Assembly: GCA_023458595.1 (NCBI GenBank)
Contig: JAEWYT010000170.1
Coordinates: forward strand, 1-64,000
Origin: Pseudomonadota bacterium
Lineage (GTDB): Bacteria; Pseudomonadota; Alphaproteobacteria; Rhizobiales; Tepidamorphaceae
Length of the DNA: 64,000 nucleotides
Reading direction: 5' to 3'
Shown piece by piece: positions 8,261 to 16,736 of the stretch. The number at the start of each line of letters is the position of its first letter. The first letter of the stretch is position 1. Position numbers and translations under genes: made by a program. The notes under the pieces were generated by a model. It saw only the letters and a list, made by a program, of their open reading frames with translations. It did not search any database and was not told where the DNA came from.

Positions 8261-8362
8261 ACCGTCCTCGCGAAGCTGCTCATGCCCGGGTGAGCCTCGA
8301 CATGCCCATATCAAGATGGCCGCATTCGGGCCCCGCGGTGAAAGCCGGCCGAACGGTGGCCT

Positions 8363-8713
8363 CTACCGGTGGGCCAGGATGTTCACCAGCTTGCCGAACG
8401 GATCGCGGACGAAGAAGCGCCGCACGCCCCACGGCTCGTCGGCCGGGCCGTACTCGACCGCGAAGCCCGCGTCCGTCATGCGCCTCAACGCCTCGTCGAC
8501 GTCGTCGACCTCGATCGAGAGGTCGGGCACCGGGGCGCCGGAGCCGCCTTCCGTCATGAAGCTGATCTGGGTTCTGGCGGTCTCGTCCGATCCGTACGTG
8601 GCGATCCAGCCCAGATCCATGAGGATGTCCAGTCCGAGCACCGCGCCGTAGAAGCGCTCGGCCGCCGCGATGTCGTTCGTGGTGATGTTGGCGACGACGC
8701 GCTTGACCTTCAT
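8363..8713 (-). CDS. VOC (glyoxalase/dioxygenase-fold) family protein
   Basis: A 116-residue single vicinal-oxygen-chelate domain: an N-terminal beta strand VKRVVANITT, then AAERFYGAVLGLDILMDLG, a mid-protein SIEVDDVDEALRRM and a C-terminal VRRFFVRDPFGKLVNIL with the family DPFGN/K-type turn. Enzymes of this fold act in glyoxal detoxification, antibiotic resistance or ring cleavage, but no substrate can be assigned here. It lies 17 bp downstream of the HxlR-type regulator on the same strand and is probably co-transcribed with it. Confidence 0.85.
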   Translation of the reverse strand: MKVKRVVANITTNDIAAAERFYGAVLGLDILMDLGWIATYGSDETARTQISFMTEGGSGAPVPDLSIEVDDVDEALRRMTDAGFAVEYGPADEPWGVRRFFVRDPFGKLVNILAHR

Positions 8714-8730
8714 CGTGCGACCGTCCGGGT

Positions 8731-9366
8731 TCAGGAGGCGAGGGCGAGCCTGCGACGCTCCGACTTTACATGAGCGAGCGCGCAGATGCCGAGCCAGTCC
8801 GGCAGGCGCCGCCGCGCCCGCGTCGCCCCGTCGACTTCGAGGCGCCCCGTATCGAGGGCGTGGCCAAGCGAGATGTCGCCGCGCCAGATGTAGATCATGT
8901 CCGGCAGGCTGACCGTCAGATGCAGGTCGACCTCATGGCCGGGATCGTCGACGCACATCTCGCAGGCGCCGTCCGCGTTGATGAACCACCAGTGACGCTG
9001 GTTCGCGGGCCGGTCGTGAAAGTCGAAATGCACGACGGACCGCTTCGGTCCGAACGCGTCGGGACGGACGCCCTTCTCGAGCGCCCATAACAGCAGCCCC
9101 AGGTCGATCTCGTGCTCCCGCAGTTCCCGCCGCGACCATTTCTGTCCCCATATGCCGAGCGCCTCGACGATCGGGGCGAAATCCTCTCCCGCCGGCGTCA
9201 GGTGATAGGTCCAGCTGCGCCCGGTGTCCGAGCGCCGCCGCTCGACGATGCCCTCGGCCTCCAGTTCCTTCAGGCGCCGTGACAGGATCGTCGGGGATGC
9301 CAGCGGCACGCCGCGCTGCAATTGCGCGAACCGCGTCGAGCCGGTCGCAAGCTCCCTCAGGATCAA
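8731..9366 (-). CDS. HxlR-family winged-helix regulator, uncertain 5' end
   Basis: A 211-residue reading from a TTG at 9366. The HxlR winged helix is clear (LASPTILSRRLKELEAEGIVERR..., then WTYHLTPAGEDF), followed by a C-terminal about 120-residue domain with the WWFINADGACEMCVDDPG segment seen in SCP2-like fused members. Upstream and in frame, the conserved FCERWTALILREL is present, but two consecutive stops (TGA, TAG ending at 9406) cut off the usual 15-20 residues before it. So either translation begins at a rare codon within 9367-9405, or the 5' end is damaged. It probably controls itself and the VOC gene. Confidence 0.78.
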   Translation of the reverse strand: MILRELATGSTRFAQLQRGVPLASPTILSRRLKELEAEGIVERRRSDTGRSWTYHLTPAGEDFAPIVEALGIWGQKWSRRELREHEIDLGLLLWALEKGVRPDAFGPKRSVVHFDFHDRPANQRHWWFINADGACEMCVDDPGHEVDLHLTVSLPDMIYIWRGDISLGHALDTGRLEVDGATRARRRLPDWLGICALAHVKSERRRLALAS

Positions 9367-9653
9367 CGCGGTCCAGCGTTCGCAGAAGACTGCCGATGTC
9401 GACGCCTATCACGCCCATTTCCTGGCCCGGTCCGGTCGTCTGCACGTGAAGCGCGACTACCTGCTGACGATAGGCCGGCGGAAATAGCCGGTTCTCGCCG
9501 ATGGACCGGGAGCTTCGGACAAGGGGCCCCGGGCCCCCCGTTCGTCCGCCGGCCTGTCGAAACTGGGCATAACCGCGAAATGCGGGATGCGCCTGCCGGT
9601 CATCTGGTGCATAGAAACAGGGACGGACCCAAGAGATGCACCCGGAACCGCCC

Positions 9654-10283
9654 ATGGCCCACGTCACCGTCGTCGACCATCCCCTCGTCCAGCACAAGCT
9701 GTCGCTCCTGCGCGACAAGAACCGCTCGACGGCCGGTTTCCGGCGGCTGATCAAGGAAGTCTCGCTGTTCCTCGGCTACGAGGTGACGCGCGACCTGCCG
9801 ATGACGACGGTCAGGATCGAAACGCCGCTCGCCGAGATGGATGCGCCGTCGCTCAAAGGAAAGAAGCTCGTCTTCGCCTCGGTCCTGCGCGCCGGCGAGG
9901 GCATGATCGAGGGGCTGATCGAACTGGTGCCGTCCGCCCGCATCGCCCATATCGGCCTCTACCGTGATCCGAAGACGCTCAAACCCGTGCAGTATTATTT
10001 CAAGTCGCCCGACGACATCTCCGACCGTCTCGTCATCGTCGTCGATCCGATGCTGGCAACGGGCAATTCGGTTTCCCACGCGATCCAGCTCCTGAAGGAC
10101 AAGGGCGCCAACAACCTGCGCCTCCTGTGCCTGCTGGCCGCGCCGGAGGGCATCGCCGCGCTGCAGGAGCGCCACCCCGACGTGCCGATCTTCACCGCGG
10201 CGATCGACGAGTGCCTGAACGATCACGGCTACATCATGCCCGGCCTCGGCGACGCCGGCGACCGCATGTTCGGGACGAAGTAG
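9654..10283 (+). CDS. upp: Uracil phosphoribosyltransferase
   Basis: Converts uracil and PRPP to UMP (pyrimidine salvage) in the cytosol. The PRPP-binding loop [11 protein letters not shown], the N-terminal [17 protein letters not shown] and the C-terminal [17 protein letters not shown] are all diagnostic. An in-frame ATG at 9636 would add six residues (MHPEPP). The ATG at 9654 gives 209 residues, matching the family's usual 208-210, so I prefer it. Its presence next to a pyrimidine catabolic and uptake locus suggests that imported uracil can be either salvaged or degraded. Confidence 0.95.
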   Translation: MAHVTVVDHPLVQHKLSLLRDKNRSTAGFRRLIKEVSLFLGYEVTRDLPMTTVRIETPLAEMDAPSLKGKKLVFASVLRAGEGMIEGLIELVPSARIAHIGLYRDPKTLKPVQYYFKSPDDISDRLVIVVDPMLATGNSVSHAIQLLKDKGANNLRLLCLLAAPEGIAALQERHPDVPIFTAAIDECLNDHGYIMPGLGDAGDRMFGTK

Positions 10284-10298
10284 CAAGACCACGGTTCT

Positions 10299-10327
10299 TC
10301 CCCCCTCCCCCACGAGGGGGGAGGGGC
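10299..10327. terminator. Family A palindrome acting as shared terminator
   Basis: CCCCCTCCCCC / ACGA / GGGGGAGGGG hairpin between the convergent upp and aqpZ genes. It lacks a long T tract. It belongs to the same palindrome family as 1-90, so its terminator role is inferred from position. Confidence 0.5.
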
Positions 10328-10346
10328 GACTGCGGCAACGCCTAGC

Positions 10347-11045
10347 TCAGTCCCTGGCGCCGCCGAGCCACTTGTAGACGATCCCGCCGAGCACGCCGCC
10401 GATCAGCGGGGCGACCCAGAACAACCAGAGCTGCGCCAGCGCCCAGCCGCCGACGAACAGCGCCTGGCCGGTGGAACGGGCCGGATTCACAGAGGTGTTG
10501 GTGACGGGGATCCCGACGAGATGGATCAGCGTCAGCGCAAGCCCGATCGCCAGCGGCGCGAAGCCCGCCGGCGCCCGCTTGTCGGTGACGCCCATGATGA
10601 TCAGCAGGAAGAAGAAGGTCAGCACGATCTCGGCCGCGAGCGCCGAGCCCAGCGGATAGCCGCCCGGCGAATGCTCGCCGAAGCCGTTGGCCGCGAACCC
10701 GGTCGAGAGCGCGAACTCCGCGTGTCCGGAGGCGATCACGTAGAGCACGAAGGCCGCCACGATCGCGCCCGCCACCTGGGCGATCCAGTAGGGGAGGATG
10801 TCGGAGGTCGGGATGCGCCCGCCCGCCCACAGTCCCAGGGTGACGGCCGGGTTGAAATGCCCGCCGGAGATGTGCCCGACCGCATAGGCCATCGTCAGCA
10901 CGGTGAGACCGAAGGCGAGCGCCACCCCGGCGAAACCGATGCCGAGCTCGGGGAACGTCGCGGCGAGCACGGCGGAGCCGCAGCCCCCGAAAACGAGCCA
11001 GAACGTTCCAAGGAATTCGGCACCGAGACGATTGGCCATCGGCAT
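10347..11045 (-). CDS. aqpZ: Aquaporin Z
   Basis: A 232-residue water channel of the MIP family with six membrane helices and two half-helices. Both pore motifs are intact: HFNPAVT in the first half and SVNPARS in the second. The selectivity filter is of the water-specific type (Phe in the second helix region, His in [13 protein letters not shown] and Arg after the second NPA). The ATG at 11045 follows GGGGAGAA; a second ATG two codons later is also possible. It is monocistronic, convergent with upp and likely osmotically controlled in the family. Confidence 0.95.
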   Translation of the reverse strand: MPMANRLGAEFLGTFWLVFGGCGSAVLAATFPELGIGFAGVALAFGLTVLTMAYAVGHISGGHFNPAVTLGLWAGGRIPTSDILPYWIAQVAGAIVAAFVLYVIASGHAEFALSTGFAANGFGEHSPGGYPLGSALAAEIVLTFFFLLIIMGVTDKRAPAGFAPLAIGLALTLIHLVGIPVTNTSVNPARSTGQALFVGGWALAQLWLFWVAPLIGGVLGGIVYKWLGGARD

Positions 11046-11152
11046 GGCAATTTCTCCCCTTGCGTGATTCGGATTGTTAGACAGGCAATATTGCCCGCAA
11101 ATCTCACGCGGGGATAGGTATCGCGCGCCGCTTCGGCGTGAGACGTCCGGCG

Positions 11153-11809
11153 CTACCGCGTCAGCGCGCTCCTCCGCTCGATCCGGGCGAGCACGTATTC
11201 GAGGCCGGCGTTCAGGACGTAGTAGATCACGCCGGCGGTGATGTAGAACTCGAACGGCCGGTAGGTCTCGCTGATCGCCTTCTGCGCCGACAGCGTCAGC
11301 TCCATCACGCCGATGATGGAGACGAGCGAGGATTCCTTCAGGAGCGCGATCATGTTGTTGCCGAGCGCCGGCGCGACGTTTCTCAGCGCCTGGGGCACGA
11401 CGACGAGGCGCATCGCCTGGAAATGCGTGAGGCCGCTGGCCCGGGCGGCCTCGTACTGACCCGGATCGAGGGCGGCGATGGCGGCGCGGATGACATCGGC
11501 GTTGTAGACGGCGAAATGCACCGACAGGGCGATGACGCCGGCGGTGAAGGCGGAGAGATCGATGCCGATTTCGACGAGGCCGAAATAAATGAAGTAGAGC
11601 TGCAGGAGCAGCGGCGTTCCCATGAACACCCACATGAAGAAGGAGACCGGCGCGACGATCAGCCGGCGGCTGCTCAGCCGCGCCAACGCCATGCCCGTCC
11701 CAACGGCCACCGAGACGACGCCCGAGACGACCGTCAGCATGACCGTCCAGAACGCCCCGAGCGCCAGCAGCGGCGCGTATTCGGGAAGCTGGTAGAAGTT
11801 CAGTCCCAT
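11153..11809 (-). CDS. Polar amino acid ABC transporter permease (HisM/GlnP family)
   Basis: A 218-residue inner-membrane permease. It has the family N-terminus ([19 protein letters not shown]), the [16 protein letters not shown] segment and the coupling loop [23 protein letters not shown], which contacts the ATPase. It lies 20 bp downstream of a second, homologous permease. The cluster also has a family 3 binding protein (14415-15194), but no ATPase gene is visible nearby. The start follows weak ribosome-binding sequence, suggesting coupling to the upstream permease. Confidence 0.92.
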   Translation of the reverse strand: MGLNFYQLPEYAPLLALGAFWTVMLTVVSGVVSVAVGTGMALARLSSRRLIVAPVSFFMWVFMGTPLLLQLYFIYFGLVEIGIDLSAFTAGVIALSVHFAVYNADVIRAAIAALDPGQYEAARASGLTHFQAMRLVVVPQALRNVAPALGNNMIALLKESSLVSIIGVMELTLSAQKAISETYRPFEFYITAGVIYYVLNAGLEYVLARIERRSALTR

Positions 11810-11829
11810 GCCTCAGCGTCCGCCCATGG

Positions 11830-12480
11830 TCATGCGTTTATCGCGTAGCGCCTGTCGAGCGCGGCGATCCCGCGCGTCACGACGGTGACGATGACGAGGT
11901 AGAAGAACGCCGAGAGCGTGAACATCTCGAAGGGCTTGTAGGTCGACGAGATGAACCGGTGGGCGGTGTAGGTGAGTTCCACCACCGAGATCGCCGAGAC
12001 CAGCGCAGAGCCCTTGACGAGCGCCACCGTGTTGACCCCGAGCGGGCGGATCATCAGCCGGGCGGCCTGCGGCAGGATCACCTTGAACATGGTCGGGACG
12101 TACCTGAGCCCGAGCGCACGGGCGGCGTCCCACTGGCCCTTCTTCACCGCGACGATGCCGCCGCGGATCGATTCCGACATGTAGGCGCCGATGTTGAGCC
12201 CGAGCCCCAGCACGCCGGCGGCGAAGGGCTCGAGGTTGAGGCCGATCTGCGGCCCGCCGAAATAGATGACGAAGAGCTGGACGAGGCACGGCGTGCCGCG
12301 AAAGACGCTGACATAGGCGATCGCGGGATAGCGCACGAACCGGTTCGGCGACAGCTTGCCGAGTGCCCCGGCAAGCCCCATCGCGAGCCCGAGCACGCAG
12401 GCGAGCGCCGAGATCTCGACCGTGACCAGCGCTGCCTGCGCGAAGAAGATCCAGATCTTGGAGATCAGCGCGATATCCAT
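11830..12480 (-). CDS. Polar amino acid ABC transporter permease (HisQ/GlnP family)
   Basis: A 216-residue partner permease: [29 protein letters not shown], then [23 protein letters not shown] and the coupling loop [23 protein letters not shown]. With the adjacent permease it would form the heterodimeric channel of an importer for a polar amino acid or related amine. The 865-bp non-coding stretch upstream separates it from the creatininase-like gene, so it may have its own promoter. Confidence 0.92.
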   Translation of the reverse strand: MDIALISKIWIFFAQAALVTVEISALACVLGLAMGLAGALGKLSPNRFVRYPAIAYVSVFRGTPCLVQLFVIYFGGPQIGLNLEPFAAGVLGLGLNIGAYMSESIRGGIVAVKKGQWDAARALGLRYVPTMFKVILPQAARLMIRPLGVNTVALVKGSALVSAISVVELTYTAHRFISSTYKPFEMFTLSAFFYLVIVTVVTRGIAALDRRYAINA

Positions 12481-12521
12481 GGGATCTCAGGCCCTCACAT
12501 CGACGGATCGCTTCGCGGAAG

Positions 12522-12555
12522 CCGTGGATGGCCGGGACGGGCCCGGCCATGACGG
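12522..12555. repeat. Family C palindrome
   Basis: CCGTGGATGGCCGGGAC followed by its near mirror GGCCCGGCCATGACGG. This short hairpin is the most frequent intergenic element in the window; other copies are at 13287, 19762, 19817, 20753, 25877, 25978, 26326 and 26447. Confidence 0.75.
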
Positions 12556-12623
12556 ACCGCGGGGCGGCGTCGGCTGCCCGGACCGTTGCCGGCCCGTTGT
12601 CCGCTTCCGACGTTCGAGGCCCG

Positions 12624-12935
12624 CATCCCGAGGCGGTCGCCGCTGTGACCGTCTCTAGGGGCGAGGGCAGGCGCCTCGGCGATCCCGGCCATCCTTCGAG
12701 ACGCGCCTTCGGCGCTCCTCGGGAGGAGGGCCGAGCGCATGGCCCGCGCCGCGCGTTGCCGGGAACCGTCGTCTGGCACCCGCCCCTCCATCGTCGTCCC
12801 GGACGGCCGAGGGCCGAGCCGGGATCGGACCTGCCGCCGCGGTCGTGCCGGGACCCATCCCGGCTCTCCGGCTTCGCCTGAGGCCGGGACGACGCCCGAG
12901 AGGGCGAGCTTCCCCGCAACCGCACTCTCTGCTTT
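12624..12935 (+). repeat. 312-bp tandem repeat, copy 1
   Basis: Begins CATCCCGAGGCGGTCGCCG and matches 12936-13247 at a constant 312-bp offset, with roughly one difference per ten bases by eye. For example, the CTCCATCGTCGTCCCGGACG block lies at 12786 in this copy and 13098 in the next. A family B palindrome is embedded in it. Confidence 0.8.
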
Positions 12936-13247
12936 CATCCCGAGGAGGTCGCCGCTGCGACCGTCACGAAGGACGAGGGCGGGCGCGTCGGCGATCGCGG
13001 CCATCCTTCGGGACGCGCCTCCGGCCCCCCTCGGGACGAGGGCCGAGCGCACGGCTCGCGCCGCACCTAGCCGGGAACCGTCGTCTGGCACCCACCCCTC
13101 CATCGTCGTCCCGGACGGCCGAGGGCCGAGTCGGGATCGGACCTGCCGCAGCGGTCGTGCCGGGACCGATCCCGGCTCTCCGGCTCCGCCTGCGGCCGGG
13201 ACGACGCCCGAGAGGGCGAGCTTCCCGGCAACCGCGCTCCGCTCTTC
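12936..13247 (+). repeat. 312-bp tandem repeat, copy 2
   Basis: Second unit, in the same orientation, of the repeat described at 12624-12935. It includes GGAACCGTCGTCTGGCACCC and CGAGAGGGCGAGCTTCCCGG blocks shared with copy 1. No coding function apparent. Confidence 0.8.
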
Positions 13248-13286
13248 AGGCCCCCGAGGGCCCGCGCCAACCGGCAGCCCTTCCAT

Positions 13287-13318
13287 CGTCATGCCCGGGC
13301 TCGTCCCGGGCATCCACG
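13287..13318. repeat. Family C palindrome
   Basis: CGTCATGCCCGGGCTCGTCC with its mirror to GGGCATCCACG, immediately downstream of the creatininase-like gene. Confidence 0.7.
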
Positions 13319-13345
13319 AGCAGCGGCTGCGGCCGGCATCCGCCA

Positions 13346-14134
13346 TCAATGATGGTCGACGCGCTTCGGCATGGGAAGCGCGCGGATCTCGCGCACGAGC
13401 GCGATCGTCGCCTCCACCGCGGCCTCGAAGAACTTCGCGCCCTGCTCGGCGTCGGCGACGGTCGGGTCGCCCATCGTGCCGTCCGGCGTCATCGCCGACC
13501 ACCAGCGCATCAGCATCGCCTTCGCCCCGCCGGCGAGGTCGAGATTGAAGAAGCGGCTGTCGGGATCGTGGATCACCTGGGCGACCGCCCTGTCCATCTG
13601 CACGTTGTCGGGATCGTGGTGCAGGTAGAGCGCCGTCTCCAGCTCGCAGGCGTGCGCGATGCCGCCCATCGGCGAGCGGCGGATCGCGTTGATCGCCTCC
13701 GCGCTCAGGGTCCAGTGCGAGGCCGAGACGCAGATCACCTCGGTGGCGATCACCGTCTTGCGGGCGGCCAGATCGATCACCGGCGCGTTGGAGCCGTGGC
13801 TGTTGAGGATCAGCATCCTGCGGAAGCCGTGGCGGGCGAGCGACTTGGTGATGTCGGTCAGGAACGCGATCAGCGTCTCCGGCTCGATGTGGATCACGCC
13901 GGGAAAGTCGAAATGGTGGGCGTTGAAGCCGTAGGGGATCGTCGGCATCACCACCACCTCCTCGGGGAAGCGGTCGGCGAGTGCGCCGACGAGGCGGTTG
14001 ACGATCAGGGTGTCGGTGTCGAGCGGCAGGTGCGGCCCGTGATCCTCGGTCGCCGCGATCGGCAGGATCGCGACGCGATCCTTGTCGCCGTCGCGGATCT
14101 CCTCCCACGTGTTCTTGTCGTAGATGGCCTTCAT
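13346..14134 (-). CDS. Creatininase-family amidohydrolase
   Basis: A 262-residue cytosolic metal amidohydrolase. The creatininase signature is intact: Glu30 and His32 in ATEDHGPHLPLDTD with Asp41, His113 in NSHGSN and the glutamates of HACELETA (164-166). Members include creatinine amidohydrolase, mycofactocin MftE and formylaminopyrimidine deformylases, so the substrate cannot be read from the motifs. It lies between the permeases and the binding protein of an amino-acid-type importer, suggesting that it processes the imported compound. Confidence 0.9.
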   Translation of the reverse strand: MKAIYDKNTWEEIRDGDKDRVAILPIAATEDHGPHLPLDTDTLIVNRLVGALADRFPEEVVVMPTIPYGFNAHHFDFPGVIHIEPETLIAFLTDITKSLARHGFRRMLILNSHGSNAPVIDLAARKTVIATEVICVSASHWTLSAEAINAIRRSPMGGIAHACELETALYLHHDPDNVQMDRAVAQVIHDPDSRFFNLDLAGGAKAMLMRWWSAMTPDGTMGDPTVADAEQGAKFFEAAVEATIALVREIRALPMPKRVDHH

Positions 14135-14220
14135 GGTGTCCTTTGCCTCACACGCCTCGACGCAACGCCGCTCCGCTCGCGCCCGGGCCTGGCGGGCCGG
14201 TCACGAGCGCAAATCTCTCC

Positions 14221-14339
14221 CTCGTCATCCCGGACGGCCGCCAGGCCGGGCCGGGACCGGAGAGCCACCGCGCGCAGATTCGGCGGCTCGGGGGCTTCCC
14301 GATCCCGGCTCTCCACTTCGTTCCGGCCGGGATGACGAG
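14221..14339. repeat. Family B palindromic element
   Basis: An element of about 119 bp with terminal inverted repeats CTCGTCATCCCGG and CCGGGATGACGAG, closely like the pair around the GIY-YIG gene at 4.3 kb but diverged internally. It lies in the 280-bp gap between the creatininase-like and binding-protein genes. Confidence 0.75.
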
Positions 14340-14414
14340 GGGAGGGGCGATGGTCCGCCGGAAAGGACGGGCGCCCGACCCTGGAGGAGCCCGGGCGCCC
14401 GCGGAGCCTGACGG

Positions 14415-15194
14415 TCAGCGGATGTCCGCGCCGACCCATTCGAGGGCGATCTTCTCGTAGGTGCCGTCCGCCATCATGTCGTCCAGCGCCTTCTGCATCG
14501 CCGCCTTGAGCTCGGGATTGTCCTTGCGGATGGCGATGCCGACGCCGACATTGCCGCCTTCGAGATCGGGCAGCTCCATCTGCCTGATCGGCGCGTCCGA
14601 CTTGCGGATCGCGACCTGACCCGGGATCGAGTCGATCACGATCGCGTCGACGCGGCCGTTCTCGAGCTCGAGCAGCAGTTCCGGCAGCCCCTTGTAGGTC
14701 TTCACCGTCCAGCCGCCCTGCTCGTTGGCCCACTTCTCGTGCGTTTCGCCAAGCGTGACGCCGATGTTCTTGCCCTTCAGGTCGTCGACCGTCTTGGCGG
14801 CCGAATCCTTCGGCACGAAGATCGCGCGGCCGGCGGTGTAGTAGGGACCGACGAAGTCGACGACCTCGAGCCGCTTCGGCGTGATCGACATCGAGCCGAC
14901 GATGGTGTCGAACTTGCCGGCGATCAGGCCGGCCAGGATGCCGTCCCATGCGGTGGTGACGATCTTCGGCGTCACGCCGAGCCGCTTGGCGATCTCGCTG
15001 CCGATCTCGACGTCGAAGCCGACGACCTCGTTCTTGTCGTTGATGAGCGAGAAGGGCGGGTAGGCGCCGCTCATGGCGATGCTCATCTCGCCGTTCTTCT
15101 TGATGGTCTCCAGTTCGTCCGCGGATGCGGGTGCTGCCATGAGCGTGCCCGCCATGAGCGCCCCGGCCGCGAGCGCGGTCAGTCTTGTGAACAT
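14415..15194 (-). CDS. Amino acid ABC transporter substrate-binding protein (family 3)
   Basis: A 259-residue periplasmic binding protein. A signal peptide spans about residues 1-25 (MFTRLTALAAGALMAGTLMAAPASA). The mature domain carries the family 3 pattern: GEMSIAMSGAYPPFSLINDKN, VGFDVEIGSEIAKRLG, WDGILAGLIAGKFDTIVGSM and, later, GVTLGETHEKW. Ligands of the family are polar amino acids, opines or ectoine-like amines; none can be chosen here. It is transcribed away from the LysR gene, across a 284-bp region that holds a LysR-type operator candidate. Confidence 0.93.
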   Translation of the reverse strand: MFTRLTALAAGALMAGTLMAAPASADELETIKKNGEMSIAMSGAYPPFSLINDKNEVVGFDVEIGSEIAKRLGVTPKIVTTAWDGILAGLIAGKFDTIVGSMSITPKRLEVVDFVGPYYTAGRAIFVPKDSAAKTVDDLKGKNIGVTLGETHEKWANEQGGWTVKTYKGLPELLLELENGRVDAIVIDSIPGQVAIRKSDAPIRQMELPDLEGGNVGVGIAIRKDNPELKAAMQKALDDMMADGTYEKIALEWVGADIR

Positions 15195-15270
15195 GCTGAA
15201 AGTCCTCTTTTCCCCGGAAGGTTTCTTAGTTCCGAAGGGAATTGAGCCGTGCGGGGCCGATATCAGTCAA

Positions 15271-15285
15271 ATAGATTATGACTAT
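15271..15285. promoter_or_regulatory. LysR-type T-N11-A box candidate
   Basis: ATAGATTATGACTAT: arms ATAG/CTAT around 7 bp, containing T-N11-A, in an AT-rich patch between the divergent binding-protein gene (start 15194) and LysR gene (start 15479). It fits autoregulation plus control of the importer. Confidence 0.45.
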
Positions 15286-15360
15286 CCCCAAAATCGATCT
15301 GGTTTATGATCGGGCGGCGCGGGGACGGCATGGGGCTATCCTGGGGCCTGCCCCCAGGCT

Positions 15361-15462
15361 CCGTCATGCCGGGACGAGCCCGGCCATGACGACGGAGGGG
15401 GCGGGTAGAAGGCCACCTCCCGATCGTCATCCCGGCTCGCGCCGCGCTTGGCCGGGATGACG
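15361..15462. repeat. Two palindromes upstream of the LysR gene
   Basis: A family C hairpin at 15361-15391 (CCGTCATGCCGGGACGAGCC and its mirror) and a short family B-like hairpin at 15425-15462 (CGTCATCCCGGC / GCCGGGATGACG). The second ends 16 bp before the LysR start codon, so it would lie in the leader of that mRNA. Confidence 0.65.
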
Positions 15463-15478
15463 ACGGAAAGGCACGTGG

Positions 15479-16483
15479 ATGGACGACCCCTACGGCATCG
15501 ACCTGTTCAATCTCGATCCGACGGTCTGGCAGCTCGACTGGAACCTGCTCAGGACCTTCATCGTCATCGTCCAGGAGCGCTCGATCACGCGGGCGGCGAA
15601 CCGGCTGCTGTTGTCCCAGCCGGCCGTCAGCGCCGCCCTGAAGCGTCTCGAGGACAGGCTCGGCGCCCAGCTGATCGAGCGCGGCGGCTCCAACTTCCGG
15701 GTGACGGAGGCGGGGCGGGTGCTGTTCCGCCAGTGCCTCGAGCTCTACGGCGAGGTCGCGCAGCTTCCCGCGATGATCGCGGCGGTGAGGGGCAAGGTTT
15801 CCGGCACGATCTCGATCGTGCTCGCGTCCAACACCGGCTCCGGCATCTTCGACACAGTGCTCGCCGAGTTCCACCGCGACCACCCGGACGTGGCCTTCAC
15901 CCTGACGATCGCCTCTTCCGCCCAGGCCGTGCAGGCGGTCGCCGCGAAGGTCGCGACCGCCGCGATCTGCTACGCGCCGCGCAAGCAGTCGGGGCTCGAC
16001 TACCAGCACCTCGCCTCCATGCCCTTCGGCCTCTACTGCGGCCGCGGCCATCCGTTCCACGGCCGCGAAGACCTGACGGTGGACGACCTTGAGGGCAGCG
16101 ACTTCGTCTCCTTCCAGCCCGCCCGCCTCGGCGACGACATGTGGTTCAACGACATGGTCCGCCTGCGCCAGCGCATCGGGGCGAACGTCGTCGGCCATTC
16201 CTTCAATATGCGCGAGGTCTACCGGATGGTGATGGCCGGCTTCGGCATCGCGCTGTTCCCGGTCCCGGCCGTGTCCGGCTATGTCGCGGGCGGCGACCTG
16301 TGGCGGCTGCCCCCCCTCGACGAGGCGCCGACGGCGGACATCTACGTCGTGACCAACGCGCACACGACCCGCAGCCTGCCCGAACAGCTCTTCCTCGACG
16401 CCCTGATCGCGCGTATTGCCGAGACGCCGAGGGAGAAGCGCCATCTCGATTGGGAGAGGACCCCCGGCCTGCCGCCGGACTGA
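15479..16483 (+). CDS. LysR-family transcriptional regulator
   Basis: A 334-residue regulator. The N-terminal helix-turn-helix is at about 22-80 (LRTFIVIVQERSITRAANRL...SQPAVSAALKRLEDRLGAQL), preceded by about 18 extra residues (MDDPYGIDLFNLDPTVW) before the usual start. The C-terminal effector domain is of the periplasmic-binding fold. The ATG overlaps a palindromic leader. It is divergent from the importer binding protein and followed 253 bp later by an aminotransferase, so it probably senses the imported amine or amino acid and controls both directions. Confidence 0.92.
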   Translation: MDDPYGIDLFNLDPTVWQLDWNLLRTFIVIVQERSITRAANRLLLSQPAVSAALKRLEDRLGAQLIERGGSNFRVTEAGRVLFRQCLELYGEVAQLPAMIAAVRGKVSGTISIVLASNTGSGIFDTVLAEFHRDHPDVAFTLTIASSAQAVQAVAAKVATAAICYAPRKQSGLDYQHLASMPFGLYCGRGHPFHGREDLTVDDLEGSDFVSFQPARLGDDMWFNDMVRLRQRIGANVVGHSFNMREVYRMVMAGFGIALFPVPAVSGYVAGGDLWRLPPLDEAPTADIYVVTNAHTTRSLPEQLFLDALIARIAETPREKRHLDWERTPGLPPD

Positions 16484-16699
16484 AGGGGACGCCGACGGGC
16501 AAGCCACGGTCGTTCCCGTCGCCCGCTCTGCCCATCGAGGGAGGGCAGCCGAAGCTGCGGGAGCGGTCTTCTCCCTCCGCCGCGATGGGGGCGGGTCGGG
16601 GGAGGGGCGGGGGAGAGGGTGGAGCGACGGGTCAGCGGGGGTGGAGCGACAGGTCGCAGCGCCTCCGACGGCACGGGATACGGCCCGCCATCATAAAAT

Positions 16700-16712
16700 C
16701 CGTTGCTAACGG
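16700..16712. promoter_or_regulatory. Inverted repeat upstream of the aminotransferase
   Basis: CCGTTGCTAACGG (5-bp arms, 3-bp centre) in the AT-rich patch 25 bp before the aminotransferase start, the only non-GC-rich part of the 253-bp gap. A possible operator or promoter element. The rest of the gap (16484-16690) is G-run-rich with no gene. Confidence 0.35.
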
Positions 16713-16736
16713 CCATTCTCTTTATCTATTTGCCTT

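Larger units (their letters stand above)
12481..13345. other. 865-bp non-coding region made of palindromes and a tandem repeat
   Basis: No convincing gene on either strand. The apparent long open frames here are low-complexity Arg/Pro/Gly readings of GC-rich repeats. It contains a family C palindrome at 12522-12555, a 312-bp tandem duplication at 12624-13247 that itself carries family B elements, and another family C palindrome at 13287-13318. Confidence 0.8.

Noticed and set aside
12624..13247. Tandem repeat as a CRISPR array
   Set aside because: The unit is 312 bp and contiguous, without alternating short repeats and unique spacers.
12495..14335. Two 500-codon open frames on opposite strands over the repeat region
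   Set aside because: Translations are low-complexity Arg/Pro/Ser/Gly sequences that follow the 312-bp repeats and palindromes. The real gene in this interval is the creatininase-family gene on the minus strand.
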